Assembly: GCF_026719705.1 (NCBI RefSeq)
Contig: NZ_JAPPRR010000001.1
Coordinates: 186,001-250,000, forward strand
DNA: 64,000 nt
Direction: 5' to 3'
From: Pseudokordiimonas caeni
GTDB taxonomy: Bacteria; Pseudomonadota; Alphaproteobacteria; Sphingomonadales; Kordiimonadaceae
Positions 15,143-24,561 of the stretch are shown here, piece after piece. How positions within the stretch are numbered: the stretch's first letter is position 1; each line of letters starts with the position of its first letter. The notes under the pieces are model-generated. The model saw only the letters and a list, made by a program, of their open reading frames with translations. It was not told the origin of the DNA and ran no database searches. Position numbers and translations under genes: made by a program.

Positions 15143-17134
15143 ATGATGTTCAATGCCGCCAAGCATGACCGTCCCGAAACCCACAAGTCGGGTATCCTGC
15201 CGCCTGTTTTCTTCCCCGCAGCCGGGGCGATTGCGCTGATTGTGATTGCCACGATGGTGGCAGGCGACGCTGCTGCGCCCTTTTTTGCGAAGCTGCAAGG
15301 CTGGATCACCCATACGGCAGGCTGGATCTATATGCTCGCGGTGACCGGCTTCCTCTTGTTCTGCCTGTATCTGGCGATGAGCCGGTACGGCGACATCAAG
15401 CTCGGCCCCAATCATGCCGAGCCCGACTATAGCTATCTTTCATGGTTTGCCATGCTCTTCTCTGCCGGTATCGGGATCGGCTTGATGTTCTTCGGCGTCG
15501 CCGAGCCCGTGACGCACTTTCTGGCGCCGCCGGACGCAGAACCCCGCACCATCGAGGCCGCGAAGGAGGCGATGCAGATCACCTTCTTCCACTGGGGCAT
15601 CAATGCATGGGGCATTTATGCCATCGTCGGGCTGATCCTCGCCTATTTCAGCTTTCGCCATAGGCTGCCGTTAACGATCCGCTCGGCGCTTTATCCGCTT
15701 ATCGGCAACCGGATCAACGGTCCCATCGGTCACCTTGTTGACGTGCTGGCGGTGGTCGGCACGCTGTTCGGGGTGGCGACCTCGCTCGGCTTCGGCGTCG
15801 CGCAGGTGAATGCGGGGCTTTTCTATCTGTTCGACGTGAATGTCTCACCCGAGGTGCAGGTGATCCTGATTGCGGCGATCACCGCCTGTGCCACCGTGTC
15901 CGTGGTCACCGGTCTTGACGCCGGGATCAAGCGCCTGTCGGAGCTTAATATGGTGCTCGCGGGGCTTCTTCTCCTGTTCGTCATCATCGCCGGGCCAACG
16001 ATCCTTTTCTTCGACAGCCTCGTGCAGAATATCGGCCTTTATGTGCAGACGATCGTGGAGCGCAGTTTCCGCCTCAATGCCTACACGGGCGACGAGGAAT
16101 GGCTTGGCAACTGGACGCTGTTCTACTGGGGCTGGTGGATAAGCTGGTCGCCGTTTGTCGGCATCTTCATTGCGCGCATTTCGCGCGGGCGCACGATCCG
16201 TGAATTCATCATCGGCGTGCTGCTGGTGCCGACCGCCTTCACCTTCATCTGGATGACGGCGTTCGGCAATGACGCGCTGGCCTTTGAACTGCGCGGCATG
16301 GGCGGCGCCATCACCGAGGCTGTGCAGCATAACCTGCCGCTTGGGCTCTTTCATTTTCTTGAGCTGTTTCCGGCGTCTTTCTTTGTTTCATTCCTGGCCC
16401 TGATCCTGATCATCACCTTCTTTGTGACCTCGTCGGATTCCGGCTCGCTTGTGATCGATACGATCACCTCGGGCGGGCATCTGGAGCCGCCAGTCTGGAC
16501 CCGTGTGTTCTGGGCCGTCACGGAAGGTCTGGTTGCAGCTGCCCTGTTGCTGTCGGGCGGCCTTGGTGCCTTGCAGACGGCAACGATCACGACCGCACTG
16601 CCTTTCACCTTCGTCATCATCTTTGCCTGTATCGGGCTGATGCGGGGCCTGAGGATGGAAGCGGCCAAGCTCACGACCGCAGGTGTGGTGCCGGACGTGC
16701 ACGTGGGCGGCAAGGAGATCGGCTGGAAACAGCGGCTGCACGCGCTGCTGGCGCACCCGAGCAAAGAGGAAGTGGAAGCCTTTCTGGCGGAGAGGGTAGT
16801 GCCCGCGCTTGCAAAGGTCGCAGCCGAGGTTCGGAGTAGCGATTTCGATGCGTCGGTCGAGCTGTCCGCCAGTGGCACCGAACTGCGCATCCTGCATGGC
16901 GGCGAGATCGACTTTCGCTACGCGGTCCGTTCGCGTGGGCTTCTGAAGCCCGATTTTGCCTATATGGAGCGCGGCAGCGAAGATCCTGATGAGCGCTTCT
17001 ATAGGGCCGAAGTGCATCTGCTGGAGGGCAGCCAGAATTACGATGTTTACGGCTTCACGGAAGAGCAGCTGATCCACGACGTGCTCAGCCAGTATGACAA
17101 GCACATGCACTTCCTGCATCTGTCGCGGGTGTGA
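15143..17134 (+). CDS. BCCT-family transporter (BetT/CaiT-like)
   Basis: The product is a 663-residue betaine/carnitine/choline-type carrier with 12 predicted membrane segments and a hydrophilic C-terminal extension of about 140 residues (from about 525), as in long BetT proteins. The glycine-rich segment SAGIGIGLMFFGVAEP and the Trp-rich helix-8 signature (FYWGWWISWSPFVGIFIARI) are present. The substrate is usually a quaternary amine, coupled to Na+ or H+. An ATG at 15143 gives MMFNAAK; upstream, 14971-15142 is a 172-base spacer likely holding its own promoter. Its link to the epimerase operon is positional only. It is convergent with the sulfotransferase gene, 3 bases away. Confidence 0.92.
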   Translation: MMFNAAKHDRPETHKSGILPPVFFPAAGAIALIVIATMVAGDAAAPFFAKLQGWITHTAGWIYMLAVTGFLLFCLYLAMSRYGDIKLGPNHAEPDYSYLSWFAMLFSAGIGIGLMFFGVAEPVTHFLAPPDAEPRTIEAAKEAMQITFFHWGINAWGIYAIVGLILAYFSFRHRLPLTIRSALYPLIGNRINGPIGHLVDVLAVVGTLFGVATSLGFGVAQVNAGLFYLFDVNVSPEVQVILIAAITACATVSVVTGLDAGIKRLSELNMVLAGLLLLFVIIAGPTILFFDSLVQNIGLYVQTIVERSFRLNAYTGDEEWLGNWTLFYWGWWISWSPFVGIFIARISRGRTIREFIIGVLLVPTAFTFIWMTAFGNDALAFELRGMGGAITEAVQHNLPLGLFHFLELFPASFFVSFLALILIITFFVTSSDSGSLVIDTITSGGHLEPPVWTRVFWAVTEGLVAAALLLSGGLGALQTATITTALPFTFVIIFACIGLMRGLRMEAAKLTTAGVVPDVHVGGKEIGWKQRLHALLAHPSKEEVEAFLAERVVPALAKVAAEVRSSDFDASVELSASGTELRILHGGEIDFRYAVRSRGLLKPDFAYMERGSEDPDERFYRAEVHLLEGSQNYDVYGFTEEQLIHDVLSQYDKHMHFLHLSRV

Positions 17135-17137
17135 TGC

Positions 17138-19135
17138 TTAAGGCGTGAAATCTGCCGGGGCTGCGGCCCCGAGTGCAGCTTTCAAGGGTGCGAGATGCGG
17201 CGCGAAGCGCTGCCAGATGCCGATGCCCTTGGCATTGATCGGCTGACGGACCTGCTCCGAACTTGCTGTCCTGACCGAACGATCGGTCTGGTGGAAATTC
17301 AGACAGGCTTCCTCGAACGGCAGGCCGCAGAAATCGAGCATGCGGCGTACCTGCACGTCCAGACCGGCGACCACATCTTCATGCTGCACGTGCAGTACCT
17401 GATCGGGCATCACGCTATCCCAATGGTCCATAAGCGACACATAATCGCGGTAGTACTGACCGATGTCCTTGAGACCGTAGGTAAACTCCTGCCCCTCGGC
17501 GAAAAGCTGCTTGAAGCCGCTGACGCAACAGTCGGCGGCGTGGCGACGGGCATCGATCACCTTGGCGTTCGGCAGGATCAGCTTGATGAGGCCGATATGG
17601 CGGAAGTTGTTGGGCATCTTGTCGATGAAGAAGGGTGCGCCGGCACGGTATATCTTCGTTTCCTCGATATAGCGCTCGCCGAGTTCGCGCAGCTGTGTAT
17701 GGCTCAGCTCATGCAGAATGTCGGGGTAGCGTGGCGCTTCCCCCTGTTTGCGGCGACCATTCAGGCGGTGAGCGATGGCCAGAATGTTCGGCAGTTCCAT
17801 CGTGCCGTCGACCATTGAATGGGAAGCAAGGATCTGCTCAAGGAGCGTTGAGCCCGCCCGCGGCAGGCCAACAATGAAGATGGGCGCGTCATCGGGGCAG
17901 CCGTTACCATCATGCTTTTCAAAAAGGGCAGGGCCGCAGGCTTCTTTTTGAAGGGCAAGCTCGGCTGTCATCGCATCGGCGTCATACCGTAGCTCTGCTT
18001 TTTTCAGCGCATTGCCGCGTTCGTAGAAGCGGAAGGCTGCTTCCACGTCATCCTGGTCCTCGTGCGCCTTGCCGAGGGCGAAACACAGATGATAACGGTC
18101 CGTCGCGCCAGTTGTATCGGCGGCTTCGGCCTTGGCCATCTGTTTCATTTCCTCGTCGGTGAAACGATAGGTCTTGAGGTTTGCGAGGCTCCAGAAAGCA
18201 TCGCCAAGATCGCGCTTTTCGCGGTAGGCGGCGCGGTAGGCGGCCACGGCATCCTCGTGGCGGCCGATGGTCTTCAGCGCATGGCCGCGGGCAAGCTGGA
18301 TCGCGGCGGTGTCATCGACCTGCGCGACGACACGGTCGTAAATATCGAGGGCGGTTCTGTGGTCGCCGGTCGCCACACATTCGTGCGCGTAAAGCGCTTC
18401 ATAGGCGGGATTGCCGGGATCGTCTTGCATCAGCCGTTCGGCTTCCTCGCGGGCGCGGGCGAATTTCTGGCGCTTGTGCAGCACATTCACATAGTCAAGT
18501 CGGGCGAGCTCATTGTGGGGCTCCAGCACCAGCACGCTTTCGAGCAGGAATTCGGCATCGTCCAGTATCTGCAGTTCCATGCCGATCAGGGCCAGCAGCC
18601 GCATGGCTTCGGGGTGATGCTGGTTTTTCTGCAGGAAGGCACGGCAGAGGGCTTCGGCCTTGGCGAGTTTGCCCTCATGCAGAAAGCTTGTAACGCTGAC
18701 CAGTTCGCGCGGCATCGCGGTGAAACGCTCAAGATGGCGTTTTGCATTGGCAGCAGCCGGCGCGTCTCCTGCGGCATTGAAAAGCTGCACCAGCATCTGC
18801 CAACTGGCAATCAGCGCGGGGTTCCTGACGACGGCGCCCTGATAGGCGCCGATGGCGGCGTCGGCATCGCCGAGGCTGCGCCACAAGTGGCCGGCTTCCT
18901 GCCATGCGCGGCCATAGTCGGGTCGGGATTTCTGTAATTTTTCCAGATGCGCGAAGGCCGCTTCGGTGTGGCCGAGATAGCGGCTCGCGACGGCGGCCAT
19001 ATAAAGCGCGTCTGCGTGGGCGGGATCATCGGCCAGTGCCTCTTCGGCGGCTTTTAGTGCACCGGCCATATCCTGCTGTTGCAGCAGGCGGGTGGCGGTG
19101 GCGAGCTTCTTTTCAATCGGGGTTGGGTCGGTCAT
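17138..19135 (-). CDS. TPR-repeat sulfotransferase
   Basis: The product is a 665-residue two-part protein. Residues 1 to about 400 form tandem tetratricopeptide repeats (for example DMAGALKAAEEALADDPAHADALY). Residues about 415-650 form a sulfotransferase domain with the 5'-phosphosulfate-binding loop GLPRAGSTLLEQIL near residue 424 and a conserved NFHQTDRSVRTAS segment near the C terminus. It would transfer sulfate from PAPS to an unknown acceptor; there is no signal peptide. The gene sits 57 bases downstream of a TBDR gene on the same strand, a pairing seen often in marine and sphingomonad-like genomes and likely one operon. Confidence 0.88.
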   Translation of the reverse strand: MTDPTPIEKKLATATRLLQQQDMAGALKAAEEALADDPAHADALYMAAVASRYLGHTEAAFAHLEKLQKSRPDYGRAWQEAGHLWRSLGDADAAIGAYQGAVVRNPALIASWQMLVQLFNAAGDAPAAANAKRHLERFTAMPRELVSVTSFLHEGKLAKAEALCRAFLQKNQHHPEAMRLLALIGMELQILDDAEFLLESVLVLEPHNELARLDYVNVLHKRQKFARAREEAERLMQDDPGNPAYEALYAHECVATGDHRTALDIYDRVVAQVDDTAAIQLARGHALKTIGRHEDAVAAYRAAYREKRDLGDAFWSLANLKTYRFTDEEMKQMAKAEAADTTGATDRYHLCFALGKAHEDQDDVEAAFRFYERGNALKKAELRYDADAMTAELALQKEACGPALFEKHDGNGCPDDAPIFIVGLPRAGSTLLEQILASHSMVDGTMELPNILAIAHRLNGRRKQGEAPRYPDILHELSHTQLRELGERYIEETKIYRAGAPFFIDKMPNNFRHIGLIKLILPNAKVIDARRHAADCCVSGFKQLFAEGQEFTYGLKDIGQYYRDYVSLMDHWDSVMPDQVLHVQHEDVVAGLDVQVRRMLDFCGLPFEEACLNFHQTDRSVRTASSEQVRQPINAKGIGIWQRFAPHLAPLKAALGAAAPADFTP

Positions 19136-19192
19136 GGGTCCGATCCTAAGGCGCCGGGCGGCGAGGGGAAAGCCCCGCCGCCCGGAAAGGGC

Positions 19193-21601
19193 TCAATAGT
19201 CGTAGGTGACCTTCAGGCCGATGGTGCGCGGACGAGCGGTCGTCACCCGCAGGATGTCGTCCTGCTGGTTGATGTAAAGCTCGGGCCGTTCGTCCCAGAT
19301 ATTCTGGATGAAGAGCTCGGCACCCCACCTGTCCTTCTTCACGCCTATCGCCCAGTCGGATGTGGCATAGCCGCCCTGGCGTTCGCGGTCGGCGGCAATG
19401 AGCGAGCTGTAGCTGTGCGTTGCCAGCTGCAGGCTGCCCTGCACATAGGCGTCATAGTCGCTGTTCACGATCCATTCGTATCGGGCACGCAGGTTGGCCT
19501 GGAACTTGGGTGTCAGCGGCAGGCTGCTGCCCACAGGCGCGAGCTCGATAGCCTCGGCTTTGGCGGCTTTCAGTTCCGTATGGTTATAGGAGAAGGCGCC
19601 GAAGACGGTGAGATTATCCGTGGCAAGCCAGCTGATATCCCCCTCGATCCCCTTGATGCGGGCATCGGCCGAATTCTCGATGAAGGTCAGGATCGAGACA
19701 TTCTGCGGATCGAAACGCGAAATCTGCATATCGGTCCAGTCGATATAATAGGCATTACCATTGAAACGGACGCGCCCGTCAAAGAGAGTGGTCTTCCAGC
19801 CAAGCTCGTAATTTTCCACATTGTCGGTGCCGTAGGTGACGCCGACGGTCGGGAAATCGGGGTTGGCAGAAGGAATGCCGCCACCACGGTTGAAGCCCCC
19901 GGGGCGATATCCTTGCGACCATGTGGCATAGAACAGGAGATCCTGTGTCGGCGTGTAGCTGAGGTTCAGCTTGAAGATCACGTCGTCGGCCTTGAGGGGT
20001 TCGTCCGTATGGCCACCCGAGGTGTCATAATCGCGTCCCGCGTCGTTATCGACAGAACCGGCGAACGGGCCGGCGGCGAAGTTCGAGGAACCGGTGAAGT
20101 CTTCGCTGATATCATAATAGCGCGCGCCGCCGGTGAGGGTCAGGCGGTCCGGCACGATATCGAAGGCGACTTCACCGAAGAAGGCGATCTGCTCTTCGCT
20201 CCGGGTGATATCATTGAAGAAGGCAACACCTGCGGGCCGGGTCGACGGGTCGATATTGTTGGCCGTCGGGATCGGGGCATTCGGTGCGAAGCCCAGATAC
20301 TGGGTGGCCTCATACACGAAGTCATCAAGCGATTTGATCTCGACATCGTCATAGAAAACGCCACCCACCGCGCGGATGCGGTTTTCCTCAGGCGTTGCGA
20401 AGCGCAGTTCCTGCGTGAAGCGCTTGTGATACTGGCGGCCCTTGAAGCCCTTGGTGGGGTCGAGGCAGGCGCGAACAGCATCATAGCTGCAGGTATAGTA
20501 AGCGATGAAAGCGCCGGTATTGTTGTAACCCGTATAGTCGATCGATTGGGTCACGTCGCGGTCCAGATAGCCGCCGGTATAGACAACATCCAGCATGGCA
20601 AGGCGGCCTTCAAGGGTCCAGGTGGTCAGTCCGAAGCTGTCTTCAAGCTCATCCGGGAAGTAGCGCTCTACCTGAAGGTCGCCGACCTCGGGGTCGTAAT
20701 CGAACACGCCATCCGCACCGAGATCCTGCTGGGTATGCTGGGCCAGAAGGCTCCAGTCCTCATTGATCTGCAACTTGGCGCCGATGCGAACGCCGCGATA
20801 ATAGCTGTCGTTGAAATCCTCTTCGGCGAGATCGACATTCGACGCGGCTTCATAGGTCGTGTCGGCGGGCAGGCCGGCCACGGCGGAATCCGGGTTCACA
20901 GCGGGATCAAGCGTGAAGGTGCCGGGTACGTTATCGATATAACCGCCCTTGTTGATGCTGTAGACAACGGCCCGCATGGCGAGCTTGTCGTCCACCACCG
21001 GTACGTTGATATAGCCCTCAAGCCCTTCGCTCATTTCACCGTGGCGAGTGAAGGAAGCGCTGCCGTTGAAGCCGGCCTGGAATTCATTCAGTACCGGCTT
21101 TTTGGTGATGAGGCGGATGGTGCCTGCCTGCGAGCTGGCGCCGAAAAGCGTGCCCTGCGGGCCGGCAAGAACCTCGATCCGCTCCATATCAGCGGCATAA
21201 ACATCAAGGTTGCGGCCGGGAGCGGTTACCGGCTGCTCGTCCAGATACATGGCAACGTTCGGCGTGGTGCCCTGCGCGCCCGACAGCATCACGGTGATCG
21301 GCTGCACAGCCATGCCGCGGATGAAGACGGTCGACTGGCCGGGGCCGCGCCCGCCCGAGCTTACGTTCGGCAGGAAGCGGATATAATCGTCGAAATTGCC
21401 GATATTCTGCTGCTTGATCGCAGTGCCGCTCATCGCCTGAACGGCAACGGCAACGTCTTGCATGCTGGCCGTCCGCTTGGTGGCGGTGACGACGATTTCC
21501 TCGAGGACGCCGCTATCGTCCGCCGCACTGGCGCTGTGACCGACTGTCAGCATCGGGGCGGACGCCATGAGCGCCAGTTTCAGCGCTTTGCTCTTGGTCA
21601 T
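19193..21601 (-). CDS. TonB-dependent receptor
   Basis: The product is an 802-residue outer-membrane receptor with a signal peptide (cleavage near GHSASA, residue 26), a TonB-box-like LEEIVVTATKR, a plug domain holding AGPQGTLFGASSQAG, and a barrel ending in …VTYDY. The ATG at 21601 has AAGGAG 9 bases upstream. Its plug signature is like that of the TBDR at 9590-11779, so both belong to the RxPQGTxxG branch. The TPR-sulfotransferase follows closely. The ligand is unknown. Confidence 0.93.
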   Translation of the reverse strand: MTKSKALKLALMASAPMLTVGHSASAADDSGVLEEIVVTATKRTASMQDVAVAVQAMSGTAIKQQNIGNFDDYIRFLPNVSSGGRGPGQSTVFIRGMAVQPITVMLSGAQGTTPNVAMYLDEQPVTAPGRNLDVYAADMERIEVLAGPQGTLFGASSQAGTIRLITKKPVLNEFQAGFNGSASFTRHGEMSEGLEGYINVPVVDDKLAMRAVVYSINKGGYIDNVPGTFTLDPAVNPDSAVAGLPADTTYEAASNVDLAEEDFNDSYYRGVRIGAKLQINEDWSLLAQHTQQDLGADGVFDYDPEVGDLQVERYFPDELEDSFGLTTWTLEGRLAMLDVVYTGGYLDRDVTQSIDYTGYNNTGAFIAYYTCSYDAVRACLDPTKGFKGRQYHKRFTQELRFATPEENRIRAVGGVFYDDVEIKSLDDFVYEATQYLGFAPNAPIPTANNIDPSTRPAGVAFFNDITRSEEQIAFFGEVAFDIVPDRLTLTGGARYYDISEDFTGSSNFAAGPFAGSVDNDAGRDYDTSGGHTDEPLKADDVIFKLNLSYTPTQDLLFYATWSQGYRPGGFNRGGGIPSANPDFPTVGVTYGTDNVENYELGWKTTLFDGRVRFNGNAYYIDWTDMQISRFDPQNVSILTFIENSADARIKGIEGDISWLATDNLTVFGAFSYNHTELKAAKAEAIELAPVGSSLPLTPKFQANLRARYEWIVNSDYDAYVQGSLQLATHSYSSLIAADRERQGGYATSDWAIGVKKDRWGAELFIQNIWDERPELYINQQDDILRVTTARPRTIGLKVTYDY

Positions 21602-21790
21602 AAAGGCAATCTCCTTGTTTTCGTTTCATTGGTACCGGCCCATGCGCAGACGCAGGCAGAAGCCGTCGTCAGCAGTGGGGAACTGCAGCGGCATAGGCGA
21701 CAAATATATTTTGAATACGAAGTATCTGTTATCGGCGTGTGGCTGGAATGTACAGGAAGACGGACCAATAAAGGCGAAAATTCCGGGATT

Positions 21791-21810
21791 TATGCTGCGG
21801 GTGCAGCATA
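21791..21810. promoter_or_regulatory. Perfect 8-bp palindrome, candidate operator
   Basis: TATGCTGC (21791-21798) and GCAGCATA (21803-21810) flank a 4-base GGGT spacer, midway between the two divergent TBDR genes. No T-run follows, so it is more like a protein-binding site than a terminator. Confidence 0.4.
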
Positions 21811-22025
21811 TATGTCACAGGGTATAAGTTTGATATCAAAGCATAAGCCAAATGAGGACACCAGAAATCCCCGACGTTGCGGCGCGAAAAAGGCAGGCGG
21901 TTCCGGGGGCGCTTCAGTAGATGCGATCGGGCAAACCCGAGCATTCTGTCGTGTCATCTAATCTTCCAGAAAGGTTCAAGTTTCGGTCACTGAACCGTAA
22001 CGGTCAGCGGGCATTAACGCTGCAC

Positions 22026-22070
22026 CCTCTTCGGCCATAAAAAGCCTTTCCAAATCGAAGAGGTTTTTTT
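22026..22070 (+). terminator. Terminator-like hairpin in the leader of the TBDR at 22098 (possible attenuator)
   Basis: CCTCTTCG (22026-22033) pairs perfectly with CGAAGAGG (22056-22063), enclosing a 22-base loop, and is followed directly by seven T residues (22064-22070). It ends only 27 bases before the ATG. A rho-independent terminator here would stop transcripts entering the TBDR gene, so it may be a conditional attenuator or the 3' end of a small RNA. No known riboswitch class is recognised. Confidence 0.6.
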
Positions 22071-22097
22071 GATTCATCAGATCAAGAGTGCAGCACA

Positions 22098-24431
22098 ATG
22101 AAAACTGACTTCAAAAAGGCGCTGCTTGGCGCGGGCAGTCTGCTCGCCTTCGCAGTAGCAGCTCATGCAGAGGAAACTTCAACGGTTGGCGGCGCGGAAG
22201 ACATGGCGATCGACGAGATCGTCATTTCGGCCCGCAAAACCACTTATGCCAACAACGCGACCGACGCGATCATGATGGACCAGAAGCCAGCGGCTTCGAG
22301 CGTCCTTGCTGTCGTTGACAGTCTCCCCGGTATGTTTATCGCTGAAGGCGGCCCCTTCGGCTCGGACGACTGGTCGACCACCGTTTCGGTGCGCGGCTTC
22401 ACCGTCAGCCTCAGCGAACAGCAGGTCGGCATGACCATCGATGGCCTGCCGAACGGCAACTCCAACTATGGCGGCGGCGCCAAGGCCAACCGCTATATCG
22501 ACAGCGAAAACATGGAACGCGCCGAAGTTTCGCAAGGGACGGCCGATATCGCCTCGCCCTCGCACGAAGCACTTGGCGGTACCATCAACTTCGTTACCAG
22601 CGATCCCTTGGAAGAGCAGCGCTTCTGGGGCAGCGTCAGCATGGGCAACAACAATGCCCAGCGCTATTTTGCCCGCTATGATACCGGCGAGTTCGCCGAA
22701 GGCACGCGCGCCTATTTCAGCTATTCGAACACCCAGAACGATGCCTGGATCGGCAATGCCGGCGGCACCGAGCGCGATCACTTCGAAGCCAAGATCGTGT
22801 CGGAAATGGACCAGTGGAAATTCACCGGCCGTCTGTCGTTCGATGATGTGACCGAAGCCAACTATCAGCAGATTTCGCTCGCCGAGTTCGAAGAAAACCC
22901 GAACTGGGACCGCCTGACCGACGAAATCACCGGCATTCCCTATATCGACCAGGTTTACCGCCCGGTCTGGGGCACACTGCGCCGCAACTGGTTCGCTTAC
23001 GCGAAAGCCGAATATCGTGGCGACAATTTCGACTTCACCGTCGCGCCTTACTATCACGACAACTGGGGTCGTGGTGACTGGGCACCGCCGTATATCGTGG
23101 CGGTCACCGGTGGCGACGTGCAATCGAACGGCACCATCTATGGCGGTTCGGCTGCTGGTTCCTACACCTATGTTGACGCTAACGGCACGCCGCTTGCCCC
23201 GATCGCAGGCTGCACGGCAACCCTGCCGTTCCCCTATGGCGGCAGCTCGCCGGCAAGCAACCCGGCGTGTTATGAGGCTGGCGCAAATCCGGTCAGCTCC
23301 TACCGTCACACGCACTATGGCAAGAAACGCTACGGTGTGACAGCAGACGGCGCCTACCGCCTTGGTGAAATGAACACCCTGCGCGCTGGCCTGTGGTGGG
23401 AAAACAGCGACCGTCACGAATATCGGGACTGGCACAATATCATCGATCCGCGCTCCAGCGTGCAGTTCGATGACGTTGCTTACTGGCGCCAGTATGACCG
23501 CGACTTCGATGTCGACACGCTGATGCTGTACGCTGAAGACACGCTGGAACTTGGTCGCCTGCAACTGCGCGGCGGCATCAAGAAATATCTGGTGGATCTG
23601 ACCCGTACCGACAATTTCGGGACCCAGGCACAGCAGGAAATTGAATCGGATAGCGATATCCTGTTCAGCGCCGGCGCGCTCTTTGCCGCCACCGATAACC
23701 TCGAAGTGTTTGCGGGCTTTGCCCAGAACTTCGCGGCCATCAAGGACGGCGTGATTGAAGGTGCCGCCAGCGTCACCAACCCGGAAATTCCGGATCTGGA
23801 AGGCGAAACGGCTGACAACTTCGATTTCGGCCTGCGTTTCGGCAATGGTGCGGTTCGCGCCACGATCACCGCTTACTATGTGAAGTTCAACAACCGCATC
23901 ACCTTCGTTTCGGCGGGCGATCCGGTTGACGGCGTCGACTATCTTGAAGAAGGTGAAGGCGCCTACTTCAACGTCGGCGGTATCAAGTCGAAGGGTATCG
24001 AGGCCAGCATCTCGGCTGACTTTGCTGAACACTGGAACATCTACGGCGCCCTGACTCTGAACGATTCCGAATATACGGAAACGACGGCACAGGTCACCGA
24101 AGGCAACAAGGTGGCGCTGGCCCCCGAGTTCCAGCTCGTTGGTACGCTCAGCTACTATAACGACGGTGTGCGCGCCGGGGTTTCGGCCAAGCATGTGGGC
24201 GAGCGCTACGGCAACTTCGCCAACACCGAAGAAGTGCCGAGCTACACCACGGTTGATGCCTGGGTTGGCTACACGATGCCCGAAGGCACCATCCAGGGTA
24301 TCGGCGAAATCGACTTCAGCCTGAATGCCACTAACCTGACGGACAAGCGCTATCTCGGTGGCGGTGAACCCGGTGCCTACTTCATCGGCGCCGAGCGTCA
24401 GATCACGGCTAATATCGGCTTCAAATTCTGA
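22098..24431 (+). CDS. TonB-dependent receptor
   Basis: The product is a 777-residue outer-membrane receptor. A signal peptide (cleavage near AVAAHAEE) is followed by a TonB-box-like DEIVISARK, a plug (about 50-165, containing VRGFTVSLSEQQVGMTIDGLPNG) and a barrel ending …ITANIGFKF. The plug lacks the RxPQGTxxG signature and differs from the other three receptors, resembling the FecA/ferric-chelate or thiamin-type branch, so a different ligand class is likely. The gene has a long leader with a terminator-like hairpin 27 bases before the start. An AlkP-superfamily hydrolase lies convergently downstream. Confidence 0.93.
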   Translation: MKTDFKKALLGAGSLLAFAVAAHAEETSTVGGAEDMAIDEIVISARKTTYANNATDAIMMDQKPAASSVLAVVDSLPGMFIAEGGPFGSDDWSTTVSVRGFTVSLSEQQVGMTIDGLPNGNSNYGGGAKANRYIDSENMERAEVSQGTADIASPSHEALGGTINFVTSDPLEEQRFWGSVSMGNNNAQRYFARYDTGEFAEGTRAYFSYSNTQNDAWIGNAGGTERDHFEAKIVSEMDQWKFTGRLSFDDVTEANYQQISLAEFEENPNWDRLTDEITGIPYIDQVYRPVWGTLRRNWFAYAKAEYRGDNFDFTVAPYYHDNWGRGDWAPPYIVAVTGGDVQSNGTIYGGSAAGSYTYVDANGTPLAPIAGCTATLPFPYGGSSPASNPACYEAGANPVSSYRHTHYGKKRYGVTADGAYRLGEMNTLRAGLWWENSDRHEYRDWHNIIDPRSSVQFDDVAYWRQYDRDFDVDTLMLYAEDTLELGRLQLRGGIKKYLVDLTRTDNFGTQAQQEIESDSDILFSAGALFAATDNLEVFAGFAQNFAAIKDGVIEGAASVTNPEIPDLEGETADNFDFGLRFGNGAVRATITAYYVKFNNRITFVSAGDPVDGVDYLEEGEGAYFNVGGIKSKGIEASISADFAEHWNIYGALTLNDSEYTETTAQVTEGNKVALAPEFQLVGTLSYYNDGVRAGVSAKHVGERYGNFANTEEVPSYTTVDAWVGYTMPEGTIQGIGEIDFSLNATNLTDKRYLGGGEPGAYFIGAERQITANIGFKF

Positions 24432-24470
24432 TTGATGGTCCCTCGGGTTCCCGTGGATCCGTGACCCTCA

Positions 24471-24498
24471 TGGGCGGCTTCGGCCGCCCATCTTTTTT
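24471..24498 (+). terminator. Rho-independent terminator of the TBDR at 22098-24431
   Basis: TGGGCGGC (24471-24478) and GCCGCCCA (24483-24490) form a perfect stem with a TTCG tetraloop, followed by TCTTTTTT. Confidence 0.88.
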
Positions 24499-24514
24499 GG
24501 GGCAGGGCAAAGAA

Positions 24515-24542
24515 AAAGGGCGGACCGGATGGTCCGCCCTTT
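24515..24542 (-). terminator. Rho-independent terminator of the AlkP-superfamily gene
   Basis: AAAGGGCGGACC (24515-24526) and GGTCCGCCCTTT (24531-24542) form a perfect 12-bp stem with a 4-base loop. Read leftwards, it is followed by a T-rich tract and lies 19 bases beyond the stop codon at 24562. Confidence 0.85.
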
Positions 24543-24561
24543 CTGGTGTTGTGTTGGCAGA

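Larger units (their letters stand above)
21602..22097. other. 496-base divergent intergenic region between two TBDR genes
   Basis: This is the longest non-coding stretch of the window and carries no credible gene. The small open frames in it lack ribosome-binding sites and coding character. It contains a short palindrome (21791-21810), AT-rich tracts around 21708-21735 that could hold the promoter for the leftward TBDR, and a terminator-like hairpin in the leader of the rightward TBDR (22026-22070). Confidence 0.7.

Noticed and set aside
19079-21961. A 960-codon open frame on the plus strand
   Set aside because: It lies opposite the TBDR gene at 19193-21601, which has a signal peptide, plug motif, barrel and ribosome-binding site. 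The plus-strand translation has no recognisable domain and is a GC-rich shadow.
21567-21961. Small open frames in the 496-base intergenic region as possible peptides
   Set aside because: They have no ribosome-binding sites, cross promoter-like AT-rich DNA and show no coding character.
21960-22025. Possible cobalamin or other riboswitch before the TBDR at 22098
   Set aside because: No B12-box or other recognised riboswitch core could be seen; only the terminator-like hairpin is supportable.
22179-24194. A 671-codon open frame on the minus strand
   Set aside because: It is antisense to the TBDR at 22098-24431, without motifs or a ribosome-binding site.
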